A DNA stretch of 64,000 nucleotides, taken from contig CM066733.1 of NCBI GenBank assembly GCA_033961575.1, forward strand, positions 104,189,921 to 104,253,920, read 5' to 3'. The notes beneath the pieces were generated by a model. It was given only the letters and a program-made list of their open reading frames with translations. It made no database searches and was not told where the DNA came from. Made by a program: the position numbers and the translations under genes. Source of the stretch: Aselliscus stoliczkanus. Its lineage: Eukaryota; Chordata; Mammalia; Chiroptera; Hipposideridae. Numbering within the stretch: the first letter of the stretch is position 1; each line of letters starts with the position of its first letter. Below are positions 22,456 through 35,185 of the stretch, in pieces.

Positions 22456-22944
22456 TGTTGAGGGCCATGGTCCCCAATATTGAGGGACTTGCAAGCTGGC
22501 TTTAGTGGGCTTGGTGAAGCATAAACTTGTTTTTCTGCTTTCATTGTTTCTCTCTGTACCTGGAGGGTGCTTAGTACCTACTGAGGTATGTGGTGAGGAC
22601 GGCCAGTTCCTTGGGACACAAAAGAAAGATGACTATCTGGGTTAATGGAAGAAAATTGTCTTGAGAAGCTGACCCCCTAAGGTTTCACTGACCTTTAAGT
22701 TTCTGGTAAATAGTTAAAGATTTACTGTTCACTGAGGTAATGCATATTTTCCTTGCTATGTTATACACATCCCTACACGTACCCCCTACCTAAAAACTGT
22801 ATATAAAGCCTGCAACAAATAAACTGGAGAGCTCTATCTCTCCATTTTCTGTCTTTACTGCAACAAACGGTTTCTGTCTTTTATCGACCGCCGACGCCGT
22901 GTACACCTTCTCGAACCCTGGTCAGCGGAGGCAGGACCCCCGCA
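22456..22944 (+). repeat. 3' LTR (489 bp)
   Basis: Same ends as the 5' LTR. It differs from it at two bases (near 22598 and 22886) and by the 8-bp gap. Preceded directly by the polypurine tract and followed by the ATCTCA duplication. Confidence 0.96.
22818..22823 (+). terminator. LTR poly(A) signal (3' LTR copy)
   Basis: AATAAA in the 3' LTR, the copy expected to direct polyadenylation of proviral RNA. Confidence 0.7.
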
Positions 22945-22950
22945 ATCTCA
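22945..22950 (+). repeat. Provirus target-site duplication, right
   Basis: ATCTCA directly after the 3' LTR. Removing the provirus and one copy rejoins an uninterrupted MER5A-like sequence. Confidence 0.93.
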
Positions 22951-22998
22951 GGTAATGCTGATGCTGCTGTCCAGTGGCCAAGTTTGAGAACGACTAAC
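22945..22998 (+). mobile_element. MER5A-like hAT element, right part
   Basis: Continuation of 17850-17994 after the provirus. Confidence 0.7.
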
Positions 22999-23025
22999 CT
23001 AGATCACTCATTAGGTAATTCACAC

Positions 23026-23095
23026 GTGTCATCTCATGGTCTTATTTATGTGTATGTCCTGTGTCATCTCATGGTCTTATTTATGTGTATGTCCT
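23026..23095 (+). repeat. Perfect 35-bp tandem duplication
   Basis: The unit starting gtgtcatctcatggtc occupies 23026-23060 and again 23061-23095 without mismatch. It lies 80 bp beyond the provirus. Confidence 0.95.
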
Positions 23096-24395
23096 ATCTC
23101 TCACACAGTTTTTGAGTTCCTGGAGGGCTAGTAACCTTCTGTTTTACTTTTCCATCCATCTGGCGCCTATCACAGTAGAAACCATCAATGAAGGTGATGA
23201 TAGCCTTAATTATGTTTGATCTCTGTCCTTCCTTAGAATGGAGAGCGATTGTAAGGATTAAAAGATATAATAATATGAATGCATTTTGCAAACAAGAAGG
23301 TGCTAGTCTAACATAAGGAATTATTTTATACTCAATGCCAATAATCAGAACAAGTACTGTCTATGAACAGAATCAGTCCAACATCTCTCTCAGTATAGAA
23401 ATCCCTTCTCCTACTTTCCTACCACAAATTCTTCAACCCCTAGGGACTTCTCCATCACTTCTTGGGCACGGCAAAGTAGTCTATAGTTAGATAGATCCTT
23501 ATATTGAGACAAATTATGTCTCCTTAGAACCTCCACCATTGATCCCAGGTCTTTCCTCTGTAATCACACAAAGAATTTATGGCCATATTTATTCTACCCA
23601 TTCCTAGGAAAGTAAGTCTCCATTAACACCCTTCTAAGTAAATAGTGATTACTTGTCTTTACATATATCACTGCAGAATAGTGGGTAGAAAGTTTATGTC
23701 ACAACACTGGAAACTGCTACAGAAATGAACCTCTGAATAGCATCTGCTTCCTCTTTCAAAAATTCTGTTCCCAGTTTCCACTATCAACTCCACTTCTGCC
23801 ATTTAGCTAAATTTCCAAGTGCTATAAGTGCCAAAAGATTTTTTAAAAAAACGAACAACAACAACAAAAAACTAACTTTGCTAGAAAATACAAGTTCAAG
23901 AGAGAAATTAATGAGAATAGTCAAAATATTTTCAGGAACTCACTTTCCTAGTCTAAGAAATAGAGTAGTGGTGTATTTCACCTACAAAGAGTTCCCTATA
24001 TTTGAGCACTGATATGAATTATAAGCACATAATTACAGTGAAGTAAATGTAGACAAGATTCATATTTCTAATTGTCCCTCTCTCACCTTTAATTAACTGG
24101 GAATTTAAGGAAATTAAGAAACAAAGATTTTGAGTACTTTCCCCATGGACAGCACAGGTCACAGTAATCATACCAGCCAATCTTCAAAGAACACACTTGT
24201 TGAGCTCTTTTTCTACATGAGAATCTCCCAAAGGGAAAAACAAAATCTGCTTTCTATTCTTACACTTCTGATTGGACTCATTGTCAGAAATGTGACAGGC
24301 CACTTCCTTTAAAGAGCTCTTGTTCATATTCCCAACATACTCTAAAATTACTATGTGATTCTTTCAGCTATGGCGGGGAAGGGATGGCTATCTTT

Positions 24396-24810
24396 TTCTT
24401 TTTTTTTTTTAGATTTTTTTGGGGAATTGCGGAAGGGGAACAGACAAGTTGCTGTCTTTTTTTTGTTGTTGTTCTTCAGTCTAGTTGCAGAGGACTTTGC
24501 TTCACTGGCCCATGTTGATATCATCATTGCGCTCTTCCTGGGTGAGGCAGATGGGTCGCCGGCCTCTGGATGGTCACTCACAGCGGCTATTGGCATCGCA
24601 CGCTGACTGCCGGCCACTCACTGTAGCCTATGGCAGCCCACTGCAGCAAGTGCTGCAGCCTAAACCGTCGCCGTGGCTCACAGCCCAGCTCCGGGTGGAG
24701 CTGTTGTTAGCTGTAGAGGGCAGTGTCACTGGCCCTCATATGTGGGATCTGAACCGGGACCGCTGGCATCCAAAGCCAGCTCGTAACCAATGCACCACTC
24801 AGCCGACCCA
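24396..24810 (-). mobile_element. tRNA-derived SINE, long form
   Basis: Minus-strand long copy; flanks ggatggctatctt and ggatggccatctt are the duplicated target. Confidence 0.88.
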
Positions 24811-25695
24811 GGGATGGCCATCTTGTATGTGAGGTTATTAACGGCCCTTACCAGTAAATCTTAGAATTAAAATGACTAACTTTGACAACTTTCTGACATC
24901 TACTAGTTTCACCAATTGGCTCACACTCTGGAAAAAGAAAAAGGTGGGGGAGAGGGGCACACCAGAAGAAGCCCTTAAATTTAATCTCTCCTCAGATATC
25001 ATTATGTTAAACAAGTAGATATTCCTGCAATTTTCTATGAAATTCTCTGAAAGAACGTGCAAGAGAGAATTTTTTTCAGCTTATATGAATTATCTTGACC
25101 CATTCTCCACTGACCATCAAGACCAATCATCTCACCTCCTCTTCCCAATCTTCTCTTTGCTGACATCCTGACTCAGAATTCCCTATGATGAGATGGGGAA
25201 GTACGTACATTCTCCACTGCAGGGAGCGGGCTGCACTTGCTCTTCTGTACTTGAGTCCTTCTGAGCTTTTGGAACTCCACACACTCAAAGCCTCCATGGC
25301 ATATAATTTTAGAAATCTGAAAGGATTTGTACCAGTTGTGGAAAAACTTCACACAAAGGAATATAGATTAGGAAAGTATTCCTCAGGAGCAAGCAAATGC
25401 CTGCTCAGACTCACTTATTATTATAATTTAACATCATGAAACAGCAGCCCCTGGCAGTTGTAAAGAACTACAACTAACATCTCAAAGGATGATGCAGTGT
25501 TACTGACTTACTGATGATCAGCATTCTTATGACTCCTTCTTGAAGTTGCTGCAATATTGTTACTTCTGAGTCTAACTACATATTTGACTGAAAAGTGAGA
25601 GTTGAGGGGTATAAAAGTTATATGGGGTTCCCCAGTTTCACTTTCCCAAATACGCCTTCTGAGGGTAAAGAATATAGAGCATGCAGCTCAAACTA

Positions 25696-25776
25696 TTGGA
25701 CTGTCAGAAAAGTCATTACATATTTTTTCTATGTTTTTCATTGCAGAAATACATCATGACTTTTCCAACAACCCAA
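25696..25776 (-). mobile_element. Mariner-derived MITE (81 bp), reverse orientation
   Basis: TA at 25694-25695 and 25777-25778. Reads, in reverse, with the same gcaatgaaaaacatag junction as the copy at 12181. Confidence 0.88.
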
Positions 25777-26785
25777 TACATCTTGGGAGTTTTCCCCTTA
25801 ATTTCATTTCTATCTCGGCTGCCTTGTATGTGGACAATCAGAGGAACCAGTTATTGTCTTTATTCAATAGAGAGTATCTGGTGGGTCCCCAAATCTGGTT
25901 TAGTTATTAGTGAAACAACACATCACACAGAACTCAATGTCATGTTGAAATTTAAGTTCAAATACTTTTATAAGGAACTTATCCTTCCTTTAAGAAAGTT
26001 GAATATAATAGATTCTAATGGAAGGTTTTGTGTTTGGCCATCAGGGCCATACATGCAGAATCCACATTTTATTTTATGGATCCCAGGATCCTCAACCACT
26101 TTCAAATATCTGAGCAATCACCGAAAACTGGTACAGATTTTTAACACAAGAATCTTTAGGACCTGCCCAGAGTAATGGACCTTACTTACTCAGTGGGCAA
26201 GGGTCCCTCGGGATGAACTCAAATGGCTATCCACCTCATCTTTAAAGATGAGTATGCTGGGGATCACAAAAATTCTGTGACACTTCTTTTCAAGTGCAGG
26301 ACTTAATCTTTTTATCTCCTGCTCTGTGGGGGGCCTTATTACTTCCCTACTGACCACTCTGTCATGTCCATGTATCCTGACCACTAAATGGTTAAGAATT
26401 GTCCTGTATAGCTCTCCCCTCCCAGTGCAGACTACTTCCTTAAAGATCAGTGAATCCAGAGACAAAAACCTCCTGTGTGCCAAGCTCTATAATCTTGGAA
26501 TACATCCAGGTTTCTTCATAGCCAAGATGAGACTAATCCTGCTAGAATCAGAATAGGTAATAATAATACTTATCTCTTGAGAGACTTAAAGATAAGATTC
26601 TACTTCTAAATGATGTAAAACCTTCTATTTAAATAACATGAGGCAACTGAGATCTGGTGTCTGGCACCCACCACAGTAGGATAAGCACTCTTTCCTCTGC
26701 TGACACTCTGGCTTTCCTCTTGACAATTCAACAGCAACTGAAAGAGGCACCTACTGTGATTGATGGGATTGGAGCTCTATGTAGG

Positions 26786-27310
26786 TGTATTAGTTACTGC
26801 TAGTTGCATAAGAAATCAACCCAAAACTTAGCAGTTTACAACAACAAACATTTATTAGTTTCTGTGGGTCAAGAATCCATGCCTCTAGGGCAGGGTTTCT
26901 CAAGGCTGCAATCAAGATGTCTGGCACCCAGAGCTGTAGTTACCTCTGCGTGGCTTTGTCTCCAAACTCATTCACATGGCTAACAGGCCTCATGTCCTCA
27001 CCGGCTCTTGACCATAGATACTAGTTCCTTGTCAAGTGGACCTCTCCAGAGAGCAACGCACAACAGAGCTGGTTTCTACTGGAGCACGTGAGTAAGAAAA
27101 CAAAAGCAGGAGAGAGAGAATGCCTAAGATGGAAGCTACTGTCTTTTTGTACCTTAACCTTGAAAGGAACATTCCCTTGCTCTGCCATATTCTCTTTGTT
27201 AGAAGCAAATCAGTATGTCCTGCCTACACTCAAGGGGAGGGAACTATACAAGAAAATGAACACTGGGAGGTGGAGATCACTGGTGGCCATCTTGGAGGCT
27301 GTCTACTATA
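26786..27310 (+). mobile_element. Ancient interspersed repeat
   Basis: tgtattagttactgctagtt through ccatcttggaggctgtctac is a familiar high-copy mammalian repeat pattern; class not assigned. Confidence 0.4.
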
Positions 27311-27583
27311 GCAGGAAAACATCAGAGCTACATTCAAAAGTACTTGGAGGTTGAATGTCATGATATCTGTAATTGACCTTATACTTTTACACCCCCCCAA
27401 AAAACAGTTGAAACAAACGTGACAAATGTTAACAACTATTAAATTAAGGTGATGGTTATAAGGCTGTATGTTAGACTACTCTACTTTCCTGTGTGTTTGA
27501 AAAATTTCATAATAAAAAATTTTTTAAAAACTGCTCTTTTTCACTAATAATGGATCAAAAAAAAGTTACCAACTATGCTAAAT

Positions 27584-27739
27584 CTTTTTTTTTTTTAATT
27601 GGAGAACAGTGTGTTTTTCCAGGACCCATCAACTCCAAGCCAAATAGTTGTTTCAATCTAGTTGTGGAGGGTGATCAAACAGGCAACCTTGGTGTTATGA
27701 GCACTGTGCTCTAACAAACTGAGCTAACCGGCCGCCCCT
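27584..27739 (-). mobile_element. VES-related SINE
   Basis: Minus-strand copy with gtttcaatctagttgtggag and gagctaaccggccgccc; target duplication caactatgctaaat. Confidence 0.82.
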
Positions 27740-29139
27740 CAACTATGCTAAATTTTAAATTATAACATCTGGCAGACAACCCCAAATGTTTAAATGGGCA
27801 ATGCTAAATGACCCTCATCTAACAGGTGAATAAACTCAGCTTTTGGGGGGCTTACTGGTACCTAGATGCCCTGGCAGTCTCATCGGAATGGTTCTCTTGT
27901 GATTTTGTCTATATTGTAAAATCAGTGAAGAAAGAAATCACACTAGATGATGAGCTCCACTTGAGCACTCAGACTGTATCCCTCACTACCCTTTCCAGTG
28001 CGAGGCACACAGTAGATGTTCAATAAACATATTTTTCAGTGAATGAGAGCTATTTTATAATACCTTAAATCTTTCAGACAAAATGACCCCTCCCAATACT
28101 TGATGGCATAGAACTCTAGGATGTAGAACTCTGGGGATCATCCAAAGACTTCTACAGGTACTTGAGCTAATAGTTCATGAACAACTGACTATTTTGGCCC
28201 TGCCCCATACGGCTATAGCTCACTATCCACAGAGGCAAGATGGCCTTCTAACCAGGCAGCACAAGTCAGATCCTTAAGTTTTCATGAGAGATTATCCAAG
28301 GCTGGACTACCTGGCATCTAATGCAAGGAGAATTCTCTTTAACCAATAACATGGAACAGCTATGCCTCTGGTAGACACCAAAGAATTAAGTGTAAAATAG
28401 CTGATTCAGGACTAGACAAAACTCGCCCTCAACCCTTCTCTGCAGAAAACAACTTATATTAGAAAGTGGGTCTATGAGGTGCCTCTGCTATGGCCTATGG
28501 GAAGTTATCAAAACCTCTAGGCTCTCTAAGTTCTACCCCATAATAAATTATATCAGAAAAATAGATACATAACTATATTAAAATAGGTCCCCAATCAAAT
28601 GTCTTTGGAACTGGAATTCCATGTTAAGCCTTGAGCTTTTATTAAGAAAATTTTTCACAAATATTTATATTCAAAACCACTAACCATAAGGGAGCCCAGT
28701 CTCCCTTATGTAACATCCATGGAAGAATCTCTACCTAGGACTCAGGACCAAGAAAAAAATTGCCCCAATTGAAGAAACTGTGTTTCCTTTTCCTAGAAAA
28801 TCAAGACAAACCTACCCCATACATTTCCCTTTTCATCTTGGTAACCAAAAACCTCAGGATAAATTGTGCCCAATTCTAGAAATAAACTCATCCCAAGAAC
28901 ATGATTTTTTTCTACTTGGTTTCTGAAATTTTTGTATTAATGTTGAATATATTATATTATCCTGCCTTATATGTGGATATGCAGAGAATGAAAGTAAGGG
29001 AGTGTGATAGAGGGTTACTCACAGCTACATCAGGCTGCGTGGAAAGGGAAAGCCTCTCTGTGGAGGTGATATTGACGCAGAGATATGAATGTCAAGAAGG
29101 ATCTAGCAGTGCAAAGATCTTGAGGATAAGAAATTTAGG

Positions 29140-29610
29140 CAGGGGAAACAGCTAAGACAGCTGCCCTAAGATCAGAAGAAGCTTGGTGGGTTTGTGAAGC
29201 AGAGAAGGTGGCTGGCATATAGTGAGCAGGGGTTGAGGGATAAGAAATGAGATTGGAAAGAGCAGGACCCAGGCAGGTTAGGGCTTTGAAAGCCAGGTGG
29301 AAGATAACGGAAAAGGAGCACTCTAGAATGACTTGTGGACATCTACATTGAATAGCTGAATGAAGAATGGTGCCATTCACCTGGAGAGGTCAGAGGAAGG
29401 TATGCTGGTTTGGTGGGAGGATGACCTCTGTTTGGGAACGTGCTGAATTTGAGGTGGCTATGGGACATCCAAGTGAAAATATAGAAAACAGCTGGATTCA
29501 GGACATGAATAGAGGACAGAGTATGGAATCCTGGGAACCACTGATAGTTAAGAAATCTGAAAAGGGGAAGCAGGGAAGACTGCTCAGAGACGGTTAATTG
29601 TCCAATAAGT
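29140..29610 (-). mobile_element. Ancient G-rich repeat, unassigned
   Basis: aggttagggctttgaaagcc and gggacatccaagtgaaaata recur in an old mammalian high-copy repeat; similar G-rich text lies at 30450-31150 and 49750-50890. Confidence 0.35.
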
Positions 29611-29639
29611 AAGGGAGAGGCTAAAAAGTATTCAGCAAT

Positions 29640-29745
29640 ATCTTCTGGCTTATACTAGACCACTTAGGTTCAAATCTAAGTGCCACCATTTATTAGCTGA
29701 GTGTCCCTGGACAAGTTGCTTCTTTGGGCCTAAATTTCCTCAGGG
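29640..29745 (+). mobile_element. MIR SINE fragment
   Basis: ccaccatttattagctgagt and the cctaaatttcctca core. Confidence 0.55.
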
Positions 29746-29924
29746 GGTACCAGGGAATCTATAACGTTGAAGATGGGGGACAGAAAGCCTGAATCCCTTG
29801 TACTCAACACACCCAAGAAACCTCATTTCCATTAGCCTTACATCAGGGAAGAAAGATTCCTCAAAGTCTCTCCCTCAGGTGAAAGTTCCCTACTTCAAAA
29901 GGTCAAAATAAAAAAACTAAAATA

Positions 29925-30429
29925 GGAGCCGGCTGAGTGGCTTAGTTGGTTAAGAGTTAGCTTAGAGCACGTGCTCTGAGCAACAGGGCCGCCAGTTCAA
30001 TTCCCACATGGGCCAGTGAATGCTGTGCCCTAGCTGAGCTGTCACTGAACTGCGAACAGGTGGCAGGATGGCTCAGCTGGTGTAACAACAAGATTGCCTG
30101 TTCCATGGTGGGCTATGCCCGCCCGCAACTAAGACTGAACTCAGCACCTTGAGCTGAGCTGCCGCCCGGATGGTTCAGTGGATAGGGAGTGTACTCTTAA
30201 CAACAAGGCTGCTGGTTTGATTCCTGCATGGGATGGTGGCTACGCCCACCCGCAACTAAGATTGAACACAGAACCTTGAGCTTAGAGGCCACAAGCTGCC
30301 CAGGGGAAGCCAGATGGCGACTGGCGCTCTCCACAATGAAGACTGAAGAACAACTTGGCTGGTCCCCTCCCCCAATTTCCCAACATTGTTCTCCTCCCCT
30401 AATTCCCCAATAAAATCTTTAAAAAAAAC
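29925..30429 (+). mobile_element. VES SINE (bat type), long
   Basis: Head gagccggctgagtggcttag, three related promoter-like blocks, the diagnostic cgcccgcaactaagactgaa and caccttgagctgagctgccg segments, and the tail attccccaataaaatcttt. Target duplication aactaaaata. VES SINEs are known from bats, which is the main taxonomic clue. Confidence 0.88.
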
Positions 30430-32685
30430 AACTAAAATAAATGGCTTTTAAATGAACTTGGCGATAAAGGTGTTATTTACTCTTTCATCAGCAGTTGGGG
30501 ACAGGGTGGGAGTACGGGCTAAGAGTCAGGATGTGGTGGCTCCTGGAGTAAATGGGAGGCAGGTAAAGGCTATGACCGTTGCTACATTTCAAATAAGTTT
30601 GTGTGGGAAGGGAAGGCAAGAAGTAGGACAGAATTGGGGTGTTATTTTTAAAGATGGGAAAGACTTATTACGCAGTAAGTAGAAGGAGCCTGTAAAGAAA
30701 TAAGGGTTGAAGACAAGAAAGAGAGAATTAGAACTCTAACCCCTTAAGAGAGGAGAGGGTGGAGCGGTTGAGACTCAACAGTGAGGCGTTGGAGGCTGAC
30801 CAGGGCTGGCCGTAGCACTGCGGGATGAGGAAGGTGAAGGACTGGTCCAAGGGATGGGGGGTACTGGGGAAGAGAGGAGCTTCCATGATGGATCTCAGGC
30901 TTGGCTGAGTGAAAGGAAAATCAATATAGGAAGGGCTAATAAAATGACAGACTGGGGGGAAGGCAAACAAGAAAGGAGCTGGAGGTATGGAAACAGCCAG
31001 TGATCAAGCACGGGAGTGAGTTAACAGGGAGCATGCTGGCAGGCTGAAGTCCTGGGCAGAAGTCAGATAGTCCCAGGTGCTCTGACTTGGGAGCTAGCCT
31101 ATGGCAGAAGGCAGCACAATGGAAGGGGCAGAGGTCACTGCAGGGTTAGGGTTCAGGGCTGTGAGGTGTTGGCCAAAAGGTCCACACAAGCACTGTGGAT
31201 GCCTACAGTCGGGTTGGGACTGAAGAAAATGACCATGTGTCAAACTGTCCACCCACATAAATCTTTAAGATTTTAAGTAAGATTTTAAGAAAATATTTGT
31301 CTCAAACATCACTTACACTATATCTAAGAGATATAACTAGATTACATTTTAAAGAAAATCTGAAGATATGATAGAAAAATACATGAATTCAGTTGTTTAG
31401 TCCTTGATGAACCCAACAGCGTATTTTATTTATTTAAATGATTCCATTTATATTAAAAATCAATATTTTAAACACTGAAAAGGGCCTTTTGAGCATTTTG
31501 AAACTTGCCTCTGCTCGGGGCCCACTCCAAACTCTTTGGAGTGTACTTTCTTTTCTAATAATGGTCCTTGAGCCATTCTCTACTTTTTCTCCCTCTTCTG
31601 TTTCTTTGAAATGCATTTTTACTTCTAATAAACTCCTTTTCTGTAACTTAAAAAAAAAATTGAAAAGAATTTTGACAGAAAAATGGATAAAGGATTGGAA
31701 CAACTAATTCACATAAGAGACATAATTAGGAAAAATCAAAAGAAAAAATGTTGTTTACAAGTGATTAAAGAATTAGAAAACAGAATAACCTTAAGGTAAT
31801 AGTTTACCATGAATAAAGTGGTAAACTATTTTTTAGTATTAAGACCTGTTACTTGTAAGCCTTCAGTGAAAGTGATACCTCAGTCTTTTACGGTCGCTTT
31901 GTAAATCTTACTTCTCTTTTGGAAAATACCATGGCAATGACTAAGAACAGACCTAAAGATCTCATTCACCCAGGAATTTCACTCCGATAAGTCTATCACA
32001 AGTAAATTACTCCTCAGAAGTAAAGCATGAAGATATTTAATTTAGAATTATCTATTAAAGAGAATAGGGCCAAGTTTAAGGGAATTAATACTTTCCAACA
32101 CAATAAAATATTATGCATCTATTAAAGGAGATAAATGTTTTAAATATGTCAAACAGAAAAGTGTTTGGAGTTTGCTTTTAAAAATGAACAGAATACAAAG
32201 AGATGTGTACATTAGACATTAAATTTCATTAAAAATATGTATGTGGAAGATACAGGAAAACAGAAAACAGTTACTGAGTTAGGTGATAGAATGATAGGAG
32301 ATATCTAAATTCTTTTCGGTTTTTAAATGCTGACTATAGTCTTTTAATACAAATTGAATCATTAAAAAAATAAAATATGCTGTTGGGTTCATCAAAGACC
32401 AAACAACTGATTTAATGTATTATGATACATCAGGTCATTATTTATCTATGATTGCTCCCTGAGTTAGGCAATCTACTCAATGAATTTTATCCCAATAAAT
32501 CAGCCAACAGAATACAAATGGAGAGGGCTTCCATCCCTGACAACATTGGGAAAGCACTGAGCCTTCTCATTCTATTTCATTCTAATACATAGACACCTAA
32601 AGGATGTGTACTGATAAAGATTTAAAAACCTATTGTCTACATGGTGCTATCTTGGGGATTTTTCTTTCTTTCATTCTTTTTTTTT

Positions 32686-32850
32686 TTAACTAAATGTATT
32701 GGGGTGACAATGGTTAGTAAAATTATGTAGGTTTCAAGTCAAAACGACCATAAGATATCACCTGATCCCTGTTAGAATGGCTATCATCAACAAGACAAAT
32801 AATAACAAGTGATGGAGAGGCTGTGGAGAAAAAGGAACTTCCTTTTATTC
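32686..32850. mobile_element. Two joined L1 fragments
   Basis: 32690-32745 is the reverse of an L1 3' end (aaatgtattggggtgacaat); 32745-32850 is plus-strand ORF2 tail (ccataagatatcacctgatc). Confidence 0.5.
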
Positions 32851-34121
32851 TAATCATTCAGGAATTGGAACCCTGAAAAATTTAAACACAGAGTCAAAGT
32901 CACTATTCTCAGAGGGAGAAACAGCTAGAATGCCCCAGAATAAAGTGGAGACCAGATCGCTTCTGTCAGAATTATACCAACCAATGTGTTTCTTAAAGAA
33001 GCCACAAAGATTTGAAGAACTCCGTGCTGATTAGCATTTTATTCTACCAAAAGTAACTTTTATTTTTGTATAAATAATCAATATTTTTACCAATTGAAAT
33101 ACCAACATGGAAAAGAAATGAGCCACAACTGGCCCACAACTGCCTAGTCCTCATAAAGCTACTAACACTTTAATAAGAGCAGGTCCCAGCCCCACCAATC
33201 CCTGGCTACTGAAGGATACCCAGGCCCCCAGGCCATCCATCCCTCCCATGGGAAAGGAAGCTTGAAAAGAAAAGTTGGTGGTTTCTGAGTATTTGATCTA
33301 ATGGTCCTCTCCATTAGTGAGCAGCGAGCAATTTAGAGTTATCGAATAATACATACAGACCTTGCAGAGTAAATCACTTCCCCTTCAGTTGCTGAGTACA
33401 GGACTCCAGCATGAAACTATAAAAAGCTTGGGCTCTCACCGGAACCCAGTCACTAGAGGTAAAAGTAGAATTTATGGTTTCCTAGTCAAATTATTCCATC
33501 CTTGTATGTGATTTTGACAAACCACCAATGCAAACACATAGAAGTTGTACTAGAGCAAAAGAAAAGCGCTGTAGTTAGCTGAACAGCCTGGAACCCAGTT
33601 CCTAGCCTCTCTCACTCTCACTTGCCTTTCTCATCCATAAATTCAGTAGCTCTCAGAGGTACTGTGAGACAACATCTCAAGATGCTGTTAAAAACAGAGT
33701 CTAAAAATTATCCACACGAAATATCTGCAGTCTACATAACAGGTCGCTTGACATGGAAAAAAGGAAGGACTGGGCTGAGTACACGCAGACAGACCCAACC
33801 AGTCATCTTGACAAAGCTGTGAAGGAGGCCCAGTTTGTTGTAATTTTATCACGTCCCTTATAAAAGTCTACAATTATCTGCCTTCCATGGCTCTACAAAC
33901 ACCATCCTCCTCCCAGCACAGGCCAGCTCTTCTGTCCTCACCCTCTGCCCTATGTTAGATTACAAATATATTCAAATCACCTGCTGAGTTTAAAACATAC
34001 CTTTCCCCAGGTCCCACTCCCAGAGGCTCTGAGTTATTTGACATGGTATAGGGCCTGTGTAGCTGTGTTTAAAAGCCCCTGAGTTGTGCTAAAACAAACA
34101 ACCCAATTAAAAAATGGGCAG

Positions 34122-34564
34122 GGCAGGCCGAGTGGCGCATTGGTTAAGCGCTGGTTTTGGGATGCCAGCGGCCCCGGTTCGGATCCCACATGAGGGCCAG
34201 TGACACTGCCCTCTACAGCTAACAACAGCTCCACCTGGAGCTGGGCTGTGCGAGCCCCCGGTGATGGTGTGGGCTGCAGCCCCTGCTGCAGTGGGCTGCC
34301 ATAGGCTGCAGTGAGTGGCCCGCAGCCAGCGTGAGCGGCTGGCAGCCAAGCGTGAGCTGCCAATAGCCGCGATGAGCGACATCCAGAGGCCAGCGACCGA
34401 TCTGCCTCATCCGGGAAGAGCGCAATGATGATACCAACAGTGAAGCAACATCCTCCGCAACTAAAACTGAAGAACAAGAAGACGGCAACTTGTCTGTTCC
34501 CCTTCCCCGATTCCCCAACGCTGTTCCCCTCCACCAATTCCCCAATAAAATCTTTAAAAAAAAA
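34122..34564 (+). mobile_element. tRNA-derived SINE, long form, nested in L1
   Basis: Splits the L1 at 34087-35683. Target duplication aaaaaatgggcag on both sides; its body is very close to the copy at 6763. Confidence 0.93.
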
Positions 34565-34570
34565 AAAAAA

Positions 34571-35185
34571 TGGGCAGAAGATATGAAGAGACATTTCTCT
34601 AAAGAGGACATACAGATGGCCAACAGGCATATGAAAAAAAGTTCAACCTCACTGGTCATTAGGGCAATGCAAATAAAAACCACCATGAGATACCACCTCA
34701 CTCCAGTCAGAATGGCTATCATCAATAAATCAACAAACAACAAGTGCTGGCGGGGCTGTGGGGAAAAGGGGACCCTGCTGCACTGTTGGTGGGACTGCAG
34801 ATTGGTGCAGCCACTGCGGAAGTCAGTATGGAGGTATGTCAAAGAACTGGAAATAGAGCTACCGTTTGACCCAGCAATTCCACTCCTAGGTATTTATCCT
34901 GAAAAAACCAAGACACTTATTCAAAAAAAGTTATGCACCCCTATGTTCATAGCAGCACAATTTACAATAACTAAGACTTGGAAACAACCAAAATGCCCAT
35001 CAGTAGATGACTGGATTAAGAAACTGTGGTATATTTATACAATGGAGTATTACTCCGCTATAAAGAAGAATGAAATCGTACCATTTGCAATGATATGGAT
35101 GGACCTAGAGACTATTATGTTAAGTGAAATAAGTCAGTCAGAGAAAGACAAATACCATATGATCTCACTCATATGTGGAATCTGA
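34571..35185 (+). pseudogene. L1 ORF2 C-terminal fragment
   Basis: An open stretch of about 205 codons reading [20 protein letters not shown], through the Cys-rich segment ([18 protein letters not shown], the usual C-terminal zinc-knuckle-like region), to MISLICGI and a stop. It is uninterrupted, which suggests a fairly young insertion. It carries no RT or endonuclease domain because the element is 5'-truncated. The open frame also runs backward into the SINE A-tail, which is fortuitous. Confidence 0.9.

Larger units (their letters stand above)
17995..22944 (+). mobile_element. Endogenous betaretrovirus-like provirus, pro-pol deleted
   Basis: Complete LTR-to-LTR provirus of 4950 bp with TG...CA LTR ends and a 6-bp target duplication ATCTCA at 17989-17994 and 22945-22950. 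Order: 5' LTR, tRNA-Lys3-type primer site, splice donor, repeated-hairpin leader, gag, a short pol-end-like trace, the 3' part of env, a CTE-like RNA element, polypurine tract, 3' LTR. Protease and essentially all of pol are absent. Gag zinc knuckles and the type of TM subunit place it with class II (beta-like) elements. It is antisense to FAXC. The LTRs differ by two substitutions and one 8-bp gap by my alignment, so it is young. With no polymerase it cannot replicate by itself. Confidence 0.95.

Noticed and set aside
17995..22944. Replication-competent provirus
   Set aside because: Protease and essentially all of pol are absent, and env lacks its N-terminal part and signal peptide.
34490..35185. 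A 231-codon open frame joining SINE tail to L1 ORF2 C-terminus
   Set aside because: The N-terminal part is SINE tail and A run read by chance; only the L1 part is real coding remnant, with no sign of a host fusion gene.
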